NCBI GenBank assembly: GCA_963210315.1
Contig: OY723292.1
Span: forward strand, 1,116,001-1,180,000
Length of the DNA stretch: 64,000 bases
Reading direction: 5' to 3'
Source of the DNA: Rhynchopus euleeides
Lineage: Eukaryota > Euglenozoa > Diplonemea > Diplonemida > Diplonemidae
The stretch's first letter is position 1. Each line of letters opens with the position of its first letter. Positions 11,157 to 20,351 of the stretch are shown one piece after another. A program made the position numbers and the translations under genes. The notes under the pieces are model-generated. The model was not told where the DNA came from and did not search any database. It was given only the letters and a program-made list of their open reading frames with translations.

Positions 11157-11957
11157 ATGGAGGTGTTCGCCTGCCTTGCTGGGACGGATGTTCGTGTGGC
11201 GGTGGAGGCAGATCCTGATGAGACGGTCGCCAGCCTGCAGGCCAAGGCAGTCACCTGCCTGCGTGCAGAGGGGCAGGTGCTGGAGGCGGACGCCGTGTGG
11301 CTTCGTGTGCCGGGCAGCGCCGATGCCCTCGGCAGCGGGGACACGCGGCTGGAGCGCACGCCCCTGCAGCAGGGCGGCACTATCGAGGTGGTCCCGGGTC
11401 GCATGGGGCCAGGTGTCACGGAAGCCTTCGGCGGCAGCGGGGGAACTAGTTTCAACGACCATCACGCAGTGTCGTGGGGACGTGTGACACGTATCGAGAT
11501 CGCAGCCTCACGTCTGTGGTCCCTGGAGGTGTATTATGACAACGGAATCAGCCGTGGGTACCCACATTATGAATGGCAACCACGTACCACAGAAATAGAC
11601 CTAGAATCAGACGAGCGTGTGACAGGTGTGAGTGGTTTCGTCGGAGACGTGTTGCACCAGATCACCTTCACCACCAACAAGCGCGTCCTTGGCCCATACG
11701 GAGATGCTGATCTCCCAAACCTGCGCCCCTTCTCCGTTGACTTCGGAGTCGGCAACGAGCTGCTTTACCTACATGGCAGTGTCGAGCGTCACTCCATTAC
11801 ACGCATCGGGTTTGGGTATGGACGCCCCCTCGACCAGCCAGTGTCGGCGTCGGAATATGATGAAAACGGCCAACCTTTGGTGCGTGGTGTCACCCCCCGC
11901 AAGGCACGCCCCGTCACAGAATCTACGGAGGACTCGTGCGGGTGTACGGTGTGCTGA
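11157..11957 (+). CDS. ubiquitin-like domain + jacalin-like lectin protein, copy 3
   Basis: Predicted 266 aa from the ATG at 11157. An upstream in-frame extension lacks an ATG, and the acceptor TTGCAG (AG at 11135-11136) precedes the chosen start, as in copy 2. The ubiquitin-like region is nearly identical to copy 2. The first half of the lectin domain (about 11494-11616) is strongly different: IEIAASRLWSLEVYYDNG and WQPRTTEIDLESDERV replace the copy 1/2 residues. The remainder, including TFTTNKRVLGPYG, ITRIGFGYG and the CGCTVC tail, is conserved. The pattern suggests that the carbohydrate-facing segment varies while the scaffold is held constant. The natural ligand cannot be told from sequence. 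Confidence 0.8.
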   Translation: MEVFACLAGTDVRVAVEADPDETVASLQAKAVTCLRAEGQVLEADAVWLRVPGSADALGSGDTRLERTPLQQGGTIEVVPGRMGPGVTEAFGGSGGTSFNDHHAVSWGRVTRIEIAASRLWSLEVYYDNGISRGYPHYEWQPRTTEIDLESDERVTGVSGFVGDVLHQITFTTNKRVLGPYGDADLPNLRPFSVDFGVGNELLYLHGSVERHSITRIGFGYGRPLDQPVSASEYDENGQPLVRGVTPRKARPVTESTEDSCGCTVC

Positions 11958-12689
11958 GCAGGCCACCGGCAGCTTGCTGCACCTGCATCGCCCTGCGAGT
12001 GCAGCCGCATGAAACATCATGCACTTTCTGCTCTGGACGGCCTTGCTGTGCTGCGGCACGGTTCGTCTGGCAGCACCCCTTTCTTCAGGCACCCTGGGCA
12101 ACCCGCTGCAGGGTGTCTTCCTGTGAGTGCAGCCGCATGAAACATCATGCACCTTCTGCTCTGGGCGGCCTTGCTGTGCTGCGGCACGGTTCGTCTGGCA
12201 GCACCCCTTTCTTCAGGCACCCTGGGCAACCCCGCTGCAGGGTGCCTCCCCTCCACCCGAACGCATCCGCTGGCAGCCAGACCTCGGATGGGGCCTGTGC
12301 CCAGAGGTTCCTGGGGTGCCTATTTTACTTTCATCTCTTGCGATGTGCCCTGTGTGGAACCAACTGGCAGTGAGTCAGGTGGTGGGCTTGCTGTGTGATG
12401 TGCGCACACGCGAGTCGAGCCGACAGATTGGGTGTTGCGTTGGTGGCACGCTTTGGCACAGAAGGCACCGGACCCCACCCCACTCCCCTACTCCCACACC
12501 AACCCGCCACAGCCCGAGATATATTGTAGATATGTTAGCTTCTCCCCAGAGCCGCAGAGGTCTGCTGACACCTGAGCATCCCCACCTCGGAAGGGTTTCG
12601 CCTTGAGGTGGTGCTTGCCATCTGTATCTCTACCCGCCTCCCCCCCTCAAAATGTTTCTCACCACCCACCCACCCCAGGCTACCCACAG

Positions 12690-14270
12690 ATGCATACACA
12701 CAACAAGCGCCAACAAAACACAACACAGCACTCTCGTGGGCACAGCCCCGCTGCCCCCCCCCCCCCCCCCCTTTTTCCATTCCCCCCCTTCTCTCCCACA
12801 CGGTGCTTCTGCATCCTCCCCAGCGCAGTGGCGTTGACTTTCGCGTTTCTCCTGCAGGCAGGAGGGGATGGGGCCGGGCGGGACAGCTGGGCGGGATGGG
12901 TGCCTTACGTCACCCTGCAGGCTGAACTGACCCTCTGGGCGACGGGAGTTGCCTCGGCGTGGGTTGCAGCCGGCGAGGCGGAGGGCGCTGGCAACAAGGC
13001 GATCAGCGCGTGGAATGGGTTCGGCGATGCCTTCTTCGGCCTGGTTTTCATGCAGGGCATCTTTGTGCAGGGAGTGTTGGATCTTATATTCATCGCCCTG
13101 TCCACCGCAATGCAGTGCCCCTTCAGCTCCAGCAACACGCTGTGCATACGATACGTCGTCATCACCTGGATGACACCCTACGGCCCCGCCTACTCCGAAC
13201 CGCGCATCCTCTCTACGAAGCTCCTCATGGCCTCCCTTATCTTCTTCACGGCAGAGCGGTGGCTCTCCTCCGCAAAGGACATCGCCCTGCACCCACCCCA
13301 CTTCAGCCTCCGTCACACAGCAGCCCTTCTCCTCCATGCAGGCGCCCTGGCTGCGTCTCTCCATATGTGGGGGCTCATCCCACCGCAGAGCGACACAGTC
13401 TACCCTGTCGTGTGGCTGCTGCGTTTGGATGTGGCCTACACCGCGATCTGCGCTGCGGTGCATCTCGCCGCCGCGCTGGGGAGCTCTGCGGTGGCGATGT
13501 CCCGGTGGTGTGACGGGCCAGAGGCAGCTGCAGACCAGGCAGGGGATGTTGCGTCGGTGGTGTCCGGTGTGCTCTACATCGTGGCGACCCTGGCGCATCT
13601 CTCGGGGCCTCCGTCGATGTTCCAGCTCTGCAACGAGGCGCTCTTCAACAGGGTGTTCGGGCAGTTCCTCTCGGCGGTTGCCTATGTGACTGACATGCAT
13701 GCGCTGAGCAGGCTGCCTCTTGCGAAGGCGGTTAACGATACCTGCCCCATCTGCGTCGACACCTTGCCAGAGGGGTGTCCGGTGCTGGCGTGCGGCCACA
13801 GCGCTCACCAGTCCTGCCTGCGGAAGTGGGTGGACCGCAGCCCGAAGTGCCCCCTGTGCAACTCCGAGCTGCTGTCGACGCAGTGGAGCCGGTTCAGCCT
13901 GTGCCTCAGCTGCAAGGAGCGCCAGGTGCACACCTGGTGCGACGTCTGTGGGGATCCAATATGCAGCACGTGCATGCGCAGCTCAGGGTCGCCCGACGTG
14001 TTCCTCTGCGAGAAGTGTGTCGGGGGGCTTGCGGAGGACACGCTTGCCTTAGAGGCGAGCGGCATCTCTTTCTCCTACAGCGACCTCGGTGGGAGCGGCG
14101 GCGGCGGCGGTGGTGGTGGTGGTGCCAGCAGGTCGGTTTCCCGGGCCCCATCCCGGTCTCCATCAGCTGCGCGCGGGTCATCTGTGCGTGGGGCTGGGCC
14201 CGCAGTGCCTTCCTCGGGGGTTACCAACCGACGGGCGCCGTCCGTCGAGCCTGTCCACAGCAGCACATGA
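12690..14270 (+). CDS. multi-pass membrane RING-H2 protein (probable E3 ubiquitin ligase)
   Basis: Predicted 526 aa. After a low-complexity Pro-rich start, about six or seven hydrophobic segments follow (for example around AFFGLVFMQGIFVQGVLDLI, KLLMASLIFFTAERWL, HTAALLLHAGALAASLHMWG and DVASVVSGVLYIVATLAH). Then comes a RING-H2 finger: CPIC, 12 residues, CGHSAHQSC, 10 residues, CPLC. A second Cys-rich cluster follows (CLSC, CDVC, CSTC, CEKC), and the tail has poly-Gly and Ser/Arg. Membrane RING-H2 proteins of this plan usually act as E3 ligases in secretory-pathway quality control; that role is inferred. The start is uncertain. ATG 12690 is the only in-frame ATG before the hydrophobic region, but a C-rich tract plus CTCCTGCAG at 12846-12858 could be an acceptor inside the frame. 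Confidence 0.7.
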   Translation: MHTHNKRQQNTTQHSRGHSPAAPPPPPLFPFPPFSPTRCFCILPSAVALTFAFLLQAGGDGAGRDSWAGWVPYVTLQAELTLWATGVASAWVAAGEAEGAGNKAISAWNGFGDAFFGLVFMQGIFVQGVLDLIFIALSTAMQCPFSSSNTLCIRYVVITWMTPYGPAYSEPRILSTKLLMASLIFFTAERWLSSAKDIALHPPHFSLRHTAALLLHAGALAASLHMWGLIPPQSDTVYPVVWLLRLDVAYTAICAAVHLAAALGSSAVAMSRWCDGPEAAADQAGDVASVVSGVLYIVATLAHLSGPPSMFQLCNEALFNRVFGQFLSAVAYVTDMHALSRLPLAKAVNDTCPICVDTLPEGCPVLACGHSAHQSCLRKWVDRSPKCPLCNSELLSTQWSRFSLCLSCKERQVHTWCDVCGDPICSTCMRSSGSPDVFLCEKCVGGLAEDTLALEASGISFSYSDLGGSGGGGGGGGGASRSVSRAPSRSPSAARGSSVRGAGPAVPSSGVTNRRAPSVEPVHSST

Positions 14271-16093
14271 GGAGGGGATGTTGTGTCATAAGGTGTGCCT
14301 TCGCCAAGGTGGTGTCGACCGGTTGTGGATGCGTGCGATGCAAGCAAGCGACAGATTCCAGAAGTGTGTCAGTAGTATTTTAAAAAAGCGGCGTGTCGAA
14401 AATAGCGAAGCTCCCACACGGTGGTTTTGTTGGGCTTTTGTTTTGTGGAAGGAGGTGGGAGGGCGTGCCGTACAACGCAGGAAACTGTGCCAGTTTAAAT
14501 CCTAGCAGAGCATCGCAGTGTTCTCTCGTTGGGGGAGATGCCGTTTTGGCGCTTCTCCCTTCAGATTTGCACCACACACAGTTTCCTGTGGGTGCGGAAT
14601 GCCTCATCACATGCAGTCAAACGTGCTTTCGACATCCTCCCTATGCGTAGAAGCGGCAACGCTACAAACAAAAAGAAACAGTTCTCAAAGCGGGTCGCCT
14701 GAGCTGGAATGGAAATGGATGGAGGTGGCTTTTGATATAGTCAAGCACACCGTGCCCCTCGTGGAAAATTCAAAAAGGTGTCTGGTCTTCAAAAAGGGGG
14801 CTCGTTGGTTTGCTCCTCACCCGAACACCGGTGAGCTGTGGCATGCAGACGATGTGAACATGCCTTCTCAGATGATATCTGTCGCAAAATCTTTCCGTTT
14901 TCCCCATTTTATCCATAAGGTGGATGCAAAGTGCAACGCCACCGCAGCGGAAACAACTTGGGAGCCACATTTGGCGCAGCTTGGCAGAGCAAAGTCCCCA
15001 AAACGTGCCATATGGGGCTGGGGGATGGTGTGGTTTGGGTCAGTGATTCCAATGAGGCGATATTTGTTTTGAACGAAATTGAACACGTTTTGAAACCCAT
15101 GTCCTGATGAAGATTTGTTTCTACCGCAACCGTCGAGACCCCCTGTTGGGTGCCAAAAGAAAGATAACAGAAGGGGCGGGGCGGGGCGGGCGGGGTGGGC
15201 TGGCGCTTCGGGGAAATCAAAAGGACACCGCCTCCACACCAAGGTTGCGATGTGTTGCTTCGGCGCATAAACCTGCAGCCCGGTCTTTGTTTTTGAGATA
15301 GGTGCTCTTCACCAAACGCGGGAAAACTGTGCCGAGGTGCAAATCCTTCCAGGCCGTCTCCACTGCAGCAAGCGCCTTCCTTCCTTCAGATTTTGCACCA
15401 CACCCACAGTTTTCATTGACAGTTCAACGCGAAGGCTTCAAACCTACCGCAGCCTCTAAAATACAACCGCGGTTGGGAACATTCCCCTCTCGGCTTCACG
15501 TGTGTGTGCCAGTGGAGACCACATCAAGAGCAAGTGATCGGTGTGTGTCTATACACTATTATAAAAAGATTCACGTGTGTGTGTGTGATCGTGGAGAGGA
15601 GATGTGGTGCCACCAGAGTTCATTCGGTGCCTCCGCACCCCCCCCTCCCCTCCCCTGCACGAAACAAAAGGAGTCCGTGTGTGGCAGTGTATATCACATC
15701 AAGGACAGGCGATGTGTGTTATACACTATTCCAAAAGAGATTCCCAAAGGCACACGTGAGGAAAGCTGCCAACGCATAATCCTAAACCCCCCCCCCCCCC
15801 CACCCACTTCAGGCCCTCGGAGGATCGAACAGCCACGTGACGCGATACCCCCCCACGCGATCCCCATACCCCGCCCCCCCTCTCCCCCAAGCCGTGTTGC
15901 CCGATGGATACTATCCACGACCCGACCCCCCCCCCCCCCCCCCCCCCACACCCCAACCACAGGCGTGCTGCGTGCAGGGTGGGTGGAGGGCCACGCATCC
16001 TATCCACACCCTCACCCTCACACTCTCCCACCCCGCTCCCTAGTCGGAACCCCGCAGGGGCAGCAGCTCCACACCGGCCACGCACCCTTCTCG
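14271..16093. other. intergenic / 5' region with diverged repeats and poly-C tracts
   Basis: No gene is supported. 14480-14590 and 15320-15420 are diverged copies of one another (AAACTGTGCC ... CCTTCAGATTT.GCACCACA). 15510-15575 resembles 20637-20695 (ATCACATCAAGAGCAAGTG-type sequence, then CTCGGTGTGTGTCTA). Poly-C tracts at about 15787 and 15931 precede the acceptor-rich leader of the phosphatase gene. An open frame entering that gene from 15302 has no supported start. Confidence 0.4.
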
Positions 16094-17185
16094 ATGCTGC
16101 GGGGTGTGCAGGCCTGCGGGAGGGCAGCTATTGGGCTTGCAGCAGGCGCAGGGGTCGGTGGTGGCATTGCCATGCTGAGCGCATCCGCGACTGTGCGTGC
16201 CGACGGCCCGCCGCCGGTGGTGAAGCTGGGTATCGTTGCGGATGTGCAGTACGCAGATATTGACGACGCGCCGAATTTCAACGGGAATTCATTCCGCCGC
16301 TACCGCGGGGCGCTCGACGTGCTCCGGTCTGCCGTGACACACTGGAAGCAGCAAGACGTCGCCTTTGTGATGGACCTGGGCGACATCATCGACCAAATCA
16401 ACGAGACCAAAGGCGTCTCCCACGAGATGCTCTCCCGGGTCCTCGACATCTTCTCAGGCCTCGGGCCCGACATGCCTGTATACCACCTCATCGGCAACCA
16501 CGAGCTGTACAACTTCACCCGGGCAGAGCTCACAGAGTCCCTCCCGGGGGTGTTGGGGCGCTCGGGGCTGTCCTACCACAGCTTCAGCCCTGCCCCGGGG
16601 TGGCGTATGGTGGTGCTGGATACCTACGACCAGCACTGCATCACCGACAGGGAGGTGCCACCGGGTGTGGAGGGGGCGTTTCGCACGCTGGAGGCGCATA
16701 ACCCGAATAATGTCAGAGCGAAGCGTGGGACGACCGACTGGAGCAAGGGTGTCGATGGGCTTGCGGCGCGGTTCATGCCGTATAACGGGGGTGTTGGCCC
16801 GGCGCAGCTGGCGTGGCTCCGCAGCGAGATGGAGGAGACGCGGCGGAGGGGCGAGCGGGCTTTGGTCTTCACTCATGTCCCCATCCTTCCCGGGTGTGCC
16901 TCGCCGCGCACCATTGTGTGGAATTATGAGGAAGTGTTGGAAGCGCTGGGTGCCGGGAACTGCGTTGCGGTGTTCACAGGGCACGACCACAGAGGGGGTT
17001 ACGCGCAGGACCCCGCGAGTGGGACGCACCATGTGACGCTCCCCTCACCTCTGCATGCCACTGCGGAGCAGCCGTATGCCCACGGCATCGTGGAGCTGCA
17101 CAGCGATGCCGTGGTGGTGCAGGGGAGCGGGATCGTCCCGTCGTTCCGCTTCCCCCTCACGCCCCTCCAGGCGTCGCGGCTCTGA
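16094..17185 (+). CDS. ADPRM-like Mn-dependent ADP-ribose/CDP-alcohol diphosphatase
   Basis: Predicted 363 aa, close to the ~340 aa of the family. It carries the metallophosphoesterase signature in order: D-x-Q (ADVQYAD, D50), GDIID (D97), GNHE (N135, H136), FTHVP (H261) and GHDH (H297, H299). These residues bind the two metals. The family hydrolyses ADP-ribose and CDP-alcohols to nucleoside monophosphates. Residues 1-40 form an Ala/Gly-rich hydrophobic stretch with early arginines (MLRGVQACGRAAIG...), which could be an organelle-targeting or signal sequence; that is inference. ATG 16094 is the first ATG in the frame near the acceptors at 16044 (CTCCCTAG) and 16064 (CAGGGGCAG). A longer frame upstream passes through poly-C sequence and is not believed. 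Confidence 0.85.
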   Translation: MLRGVQACGRAAIGLAAGAGVGGGIAMLSASATVRADGPPPVVKLGIVADVQYADIDDAPNFNGNSFRRYRGALDVLRSAVTHWKQQDVAFVMDLGDIIDQINETKGVSHEMLSRVLDIFSGLGPDMPVYHLIGNHELYNFTRAELTESLPGVLGRSGLSYHSFSPAPGWRMVVLDTYDQHCITDREVPPGVEGAFRTLEAHNPNNVRAKRGTTDWSKGVDGLAARFMPYNGGVGPAQLAWLRSEMEETRRRGERALVFTHVPILPGCASPRTIVWNYEEVLEALGAGNCVAVFTGHDHRGGYAQDPASGTHHVTLPSPLHATAEQPYAHGIVELHSDAVVVQGSGIVPSFRFPLTPLQASRL

Positions 17186-17930
17186 TGTGCCCGGTGTGCG
17201 GGTGGGGGGGTTGTGGGGTGTGAGGGGGGAGGGGGGCAATGGGTTAGGGGCTTCGTTCTCTGTCAAAACTGGACCCGTGTGAAGTTTTGGTTTGTTGGGG
17301 GTTGGGGGGTTGGGGGGGGGGGGGGGTGCCACAGAGTTGCTCAGTTTTATGCGGGTTCTGGGTGGGAAGGAGGTCTGCTAAAGAAATGCAAGGTGGGTGG
17401 TGGTGGTGGTGGTGGTGCAAGCGCAATATTTCCGGGGTTGTGCTAACAGCGCAGGAAAGCTGTGCGATGCAGAGTCAATGCGAGGACACGCCACGCCCCG
17501 CACCAGGCGTGTGGGTGGGTGCTCTTGCGATCTACGAATACCCGCTGGTTCTTTTCCCCCTCTTTTGATCTGAACCCGGAGGGGGTCCCTGCGAAGTGCT
17601 CGCAGGGATTCCCCCCCCACCCACCCCTCCGATTTGCGTGAGGAGAAGGCCGACCCTACCTGGCTGTTCAACATGACGACCTCACACACCCCTCGCCCCT
17701 TCGCCCCCAGCTTGCCCCACCGCCCCAACGCACGCCCCCCAGGCAAGCGCAGCCCTTTGGGAAATCGGCGTCTCTGTCGTCCTGGCCAACCCCTAGCTTA
17801 CGGCCATTTCTATCCCGCAGAGCCTGCCGGAACACCGTTGTTGTTTTGGGTTACACATCAATGGGTTGCTGTCGGAGTGACAGGGGGGGAGGAAGGGAAA
17901 GGGGTAGAGGTGGTGGTGGTGGTGCGGATA
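17186..17930. other. intergenic, G/C-rich low complexity
   Basis: No gene is seen. 17512-17575 (..TACGAATACCCGCTGGTTCTT..) recurs at 53406-53470. The first gene to the right is on the opposite strand, so this stretch contains both 3' ends. Confidence 0.4.
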
Positions 17931-18488
17931 CTAGTCGATTCTCTCTGACAGCTTGGCGTACATCGTCGAGCCGCCTTCCCGCAGCGCCCGCACCTCTGCA
18001 CCCATCATGGCGCCCGCTGCCGCGAGGTTGGCGTGGATCTTATCCACGCCGTCCGTGCACTTGCGGGTCGCACGCCCCGCCTCCTCCACCTGCTGCTGCA
18101 GGTCTGCGTTCCCGCGCGCGATCGCCGCCACCTCCTCGTCCGTCTGCCGCTGGCGCTGGGCCTGCGCTGCGACCTCCCCTTCAACCTCCTGCCGGAGCCC
18201 CGCAACCTCACCCGTTACCTGGCGCTCCAGGGCAGCGTGCGCCTCCTGCTGCTGGAGGCGCATGGCCCCCACTTCCCGCGCCAAATCCTTGACACCGGCC
18301 ATCAGGGCGGACACTGCGTCCTGTACACCATGCGGTTGCTCAGGTGCGGGCGGGGGCTGCTGGCTGCGGCGCTCCTCCACCCTCGTCGCCGCCGACTCCG
18401 CGCACGCCTCCGCGAGCTGCAGGAGGTCCACGGAACCTCCCACAGTGCCAGACCCCTCCGCTAGAGGGGTTTTTGGCCTGGCGTCCAT
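17931..18488 (-). CDS. coiled-coil protein of unknown function
   Basis: Predicted 185 aa on the minus strand from the ATG at 18486-18488 (MDARPKTPLAEGSG). The frame is open four codons further, but only from a GTG. From about residue 20 onward the composition is Ala/Gln/Glu/Val-rich with heptad-like spacing (DLLQLAEACAESAATRVEER, LRQEVEGEVAAQAQRQRQTD, NADLQQQVEEAGRATRKCTD), indicating long coiled coil. No catalytic motif or targeting signal is seen. It is the only minus-strand gene I support here. The plus-strand frames over it translate to low-complexity Arg/Ser and are shadows. Short coiled-coil proteins with a DGVDKI..NLAAAGAMMGAEV-type tail occur in many unrelated families, so no name is given. 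Confidence 0.6.
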   Translation of the reverse strand: MDARPKTPLAEGSGTVGGSVDLLQLAEACAESAATRVEERRSQQPPPAPEQPHGVQDAVSALMAGVKDLAREVGAMRLQQQEAHAALERQVTGEVAGLRQEVEGEVAAQAQRQRQTDEEVAAIARGNADLQQQVEEAGRATRKCTDGVDKIHANLAAAGAMMGAEVRALREGGSTMYAKLSERID

Positions 18489-19076
18489 CTCGACGTCCAC
18501 CTCGGGCTGGCGCAGGGTGGCCTTCGGGCGCAGCTACTACGGGGTCCTTTCTGGCCTCTGTACTGTGTGAGGGTCTGCGAGCGTCCTCCTCGGTTCCCTC
18601 TGTGTCAACATCCCTTTCGCATACGCGGGCTGGCTGTGAAGCCGTGCAGCACAGAAGCTCGGTGTGCCTTCCCATCTGATGCCAGCAGTGTCTGACGTGT
18701 GTCGGTGGCAGGTAGCACCAGAGCTGACTCGGTGCGCCTCCCCACCAGGCAGTGGCCCTGTACGAACAAAGCACCCCAATAAGGCTTGACCCGTGTGGCC
18801 ACTTGCCCTTCCCTATCCTCTTTTCTAACCCGCAGTGCCCTGGTGTGATGAAAGTTACGAAGAGCCGACGTCCCCACCCTCCACCACCCTTGACACCCTT
18901 GTGATTCCCACTGACTTACCGTGGCACCGTCTGTGGACCCGAGACACACACGTGCACCTGATGAGAATCGTCTTTATGACCATGCACCAGGCTGAGCGGG
19001 CACATGCCTCCTGATTTATTGCAACACACACACAGAGCCACACCACCCTGCAGGGCGCTGCTAACTTCTTACAGGC
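18489..19076. other. divergent intergenic region with trans-splice acceptor for the DUF4116 gene
   Basis: It lies between divergently transcribed genes. The right end, TAACTTCTTACAG ending at 19074, leaves only GC before the ATG at 19077. Such an extremely short leader suits an mRNA whose 5' UTR is supplied by a spliced leader. Confidence 0.5.
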
Positions 19077-20351
19077 ATGGTTATGGAGGTGTTCCTGACG
19101 GATGCGGCGACAGGCGTGACGCACGCTGTCGACATCGGGATGGACGAGAAGCCCGACAGGCTGAAGCTCGAAGCACGCGAGGCGTTCCGCTACCCTGATG
19201 GTGTGGAGGAAGAGGACGTGCATCTGTCGGTGGGGGGCATAGCGGTGTGTGACGACGAGCCTCTGTGCAGCCATGCAGGTGTCGAAGCCGGATGCGTGGT
19301 TCACGTCACCATCTGTCCCGACCGTCACCTCGATGCGGTGCCCAAGGGGGAGAAGCAACTGTGGCAGGTCCCGCTGTGGGTGACGACACGCGATGAGGTG
19401 CTTCAAGCCGTTCGGGAGTTGACGGACGAGGTTGAGGGGGAAGGAGCGCCAGACTGGTTCGAACATGCGCACACCACCGTGAAGGGTGATCGTGAGATCG
19501 TTCTTGCTGCAGTTCAACAACATGGGTCCTCACTCCAGTACGCAGACGACAGCCTGAAGGGTGATCGTGAGTTCGTTCTTGCTGCAGTTAAACTTCATGG
19601 GTACTCACTCGATTACGCAGACGACAGCCTGAAGGGTGATCGTGAGATCGTTCTTGCTGCAGTTCAACAAAATGGGTACTCACTCCAGTACGCAGACGAC
19701 AGCCTGAAGGGTGATCGTGAGATCGTTCTTGCTGCAGTTCAACAAAATTGGTACTCGCTCCAGTTCGCAGACATTAGCCTGAAGGGTGATCGTGAGGTCG
19801 TTCTTGCTGCAGTTCAACAACATGGGTCCTCACTCCAGTACGCAGACGACAGCCTGAAGGGTGATCGTGAGTTCGTTCTTGCTGCAGTTCAAGAACCTGG
19901 GTACTCACTCCAGTACGCAGACGACAGCCTGAAGGGTGATCGTGAGATCGTTCTTGCTGCAGTTCAACAAAATGGGTACTCGCTCCAGTTCGCAGACATT
20001 AGCCTGAAGGGTGATCGTGAGGTCGTTCTTGCTGCAGTTCAACATATTGGGTACTCGCTCCAGTTCGCAGACATTAGCCTGAAGGGTGATCGTGAGGTCG
20101 TTCTTGCTGCAGTTCAACAACATGGGGACTCACTCCAGTACGCAGACGACAGCCTGAAAGGTGATCGTGAGATCGTTCTTGCTGCAGTTCAACAAGATGG
20201 GGACGCACTCGAGTGCGCACACTACAGCCTAAAGGGTGATCGTGAGATCGTTCTTGCTGCAGTTCAACAAAATGGGTCCTCACTCAAGTACGCAGACGAC
20301 AGCCTGAAGGAAGACCGCGAGATGCTTGCTGCTGCAAGTCATCACATGTAA
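19077..20351 (+). CDS. ubiquitin-like domain + DUF4116 repeat protein
   Basis: Predicted 424 aa. Residues 1-80 (MVMEVFLTDAATGVTHAVDI ... VVHVTICPD) form a ubiquitin-like region resembling the N-terminus of the lectin proteins at 9516 and 11157. After a ~50-residue linker come eleven full repeats and one partial repeat of 25 aa with consensus LKGDREIVLAAVQQNG, then YSLQYADDS. This is the DUF4116 motif, known from large families in protists and giant-virus genomes and of unknown function. The repeats are nearly identical at DNA level (75-bp unit), so the array is evolving by unit duplication or conversion. There is no signal peptide or membrane span. The start is fixed by the acceptor CTTCTTACAG three bases upstream. 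Confidence 0.85.
   Translation: MVMEVFLTDAATGVTHAVDIGMDEKPDRLKLEAREAFRYPDGVEEEDVHLSVGGIAVCDDEPLCSHAGVEAGCVVHVTICPDRHLDAVPKGEKQLWQVPLWVTTRDEVLQAVRELTDEVEGEGAPDWFEHAHTTVKGDREIVLAAVQQHGSSLQYADDSLKGDREFVLAAVKLHGYSLDYADDSLKGDREIVLAAVQQNGYSLQYADDSLKGDREIVLAAVQQNWYSLQFADISLKGDREVVLAAVQQHGSSLQYADDSLKGDREFVLAAVQEPGYSLQYADDSLKGDREIVLAAVQQNGYSLQFADISLKGDREVVLAAVQHIGYSLQFADISLKGDREVVLAAVQQHGDSLQYADDSLKGDREIVLAAVQQDGDALECAHYSLKGDREIVLAAVQQNGSSLKYADDSLKEDREMLAAASHHM
19478..20330 (+). repeat. 75-bp tandem repeat encoding DUF4116 units
   Basis: Each unit contains AAGGGTGATCGTGAG, then CGTTCTTGCTGCAGTTCAAC. Variation is limited to a few codons at the tip of each repeat: QQN/QQH/QEP/QHI and YADDS/FADIS/CAHYS. 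Confidence 0.9.

Larger units (their letters stand above)
7663..12529 (+). repeat. threefold tandem duplication, ~1.6-kb unit
   Basis: Each unit begins CATCTCAGGGTCTGAAGAGC, at 7663, 9270 and 10910, giving unit lengths of 1607 and 1640 bp. The third unit is 3'-truncated where identity stops near 12529 (GATATATTGTAG). Within unit 3 a ~120-bp stretch of the 3' flank (about 11998-12120) is itself duplicated (about 12123-12245). Each unit carries one ubiquitin-like/jacalin-like lectin gene. Near-identity outside one variable coding segment indicates recent duplication or ongoing conversion. Confidence 0.9.

Noticed and set aside
14570..14590. CACACACAGTTTCCTGTGGG as a second SL-like sequence
   Set aside because: Only about ten bases of the SL core match (ACAGTTTC.TG) and the flanks do not.
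15302..16093. N-terminal extension of the phosphatase frame by ~260 codons
   Set aside because: Passes through poly-C tracts and dispersed repeats, lacks domain similarity, and good acceptors lie just before ATG 16094.
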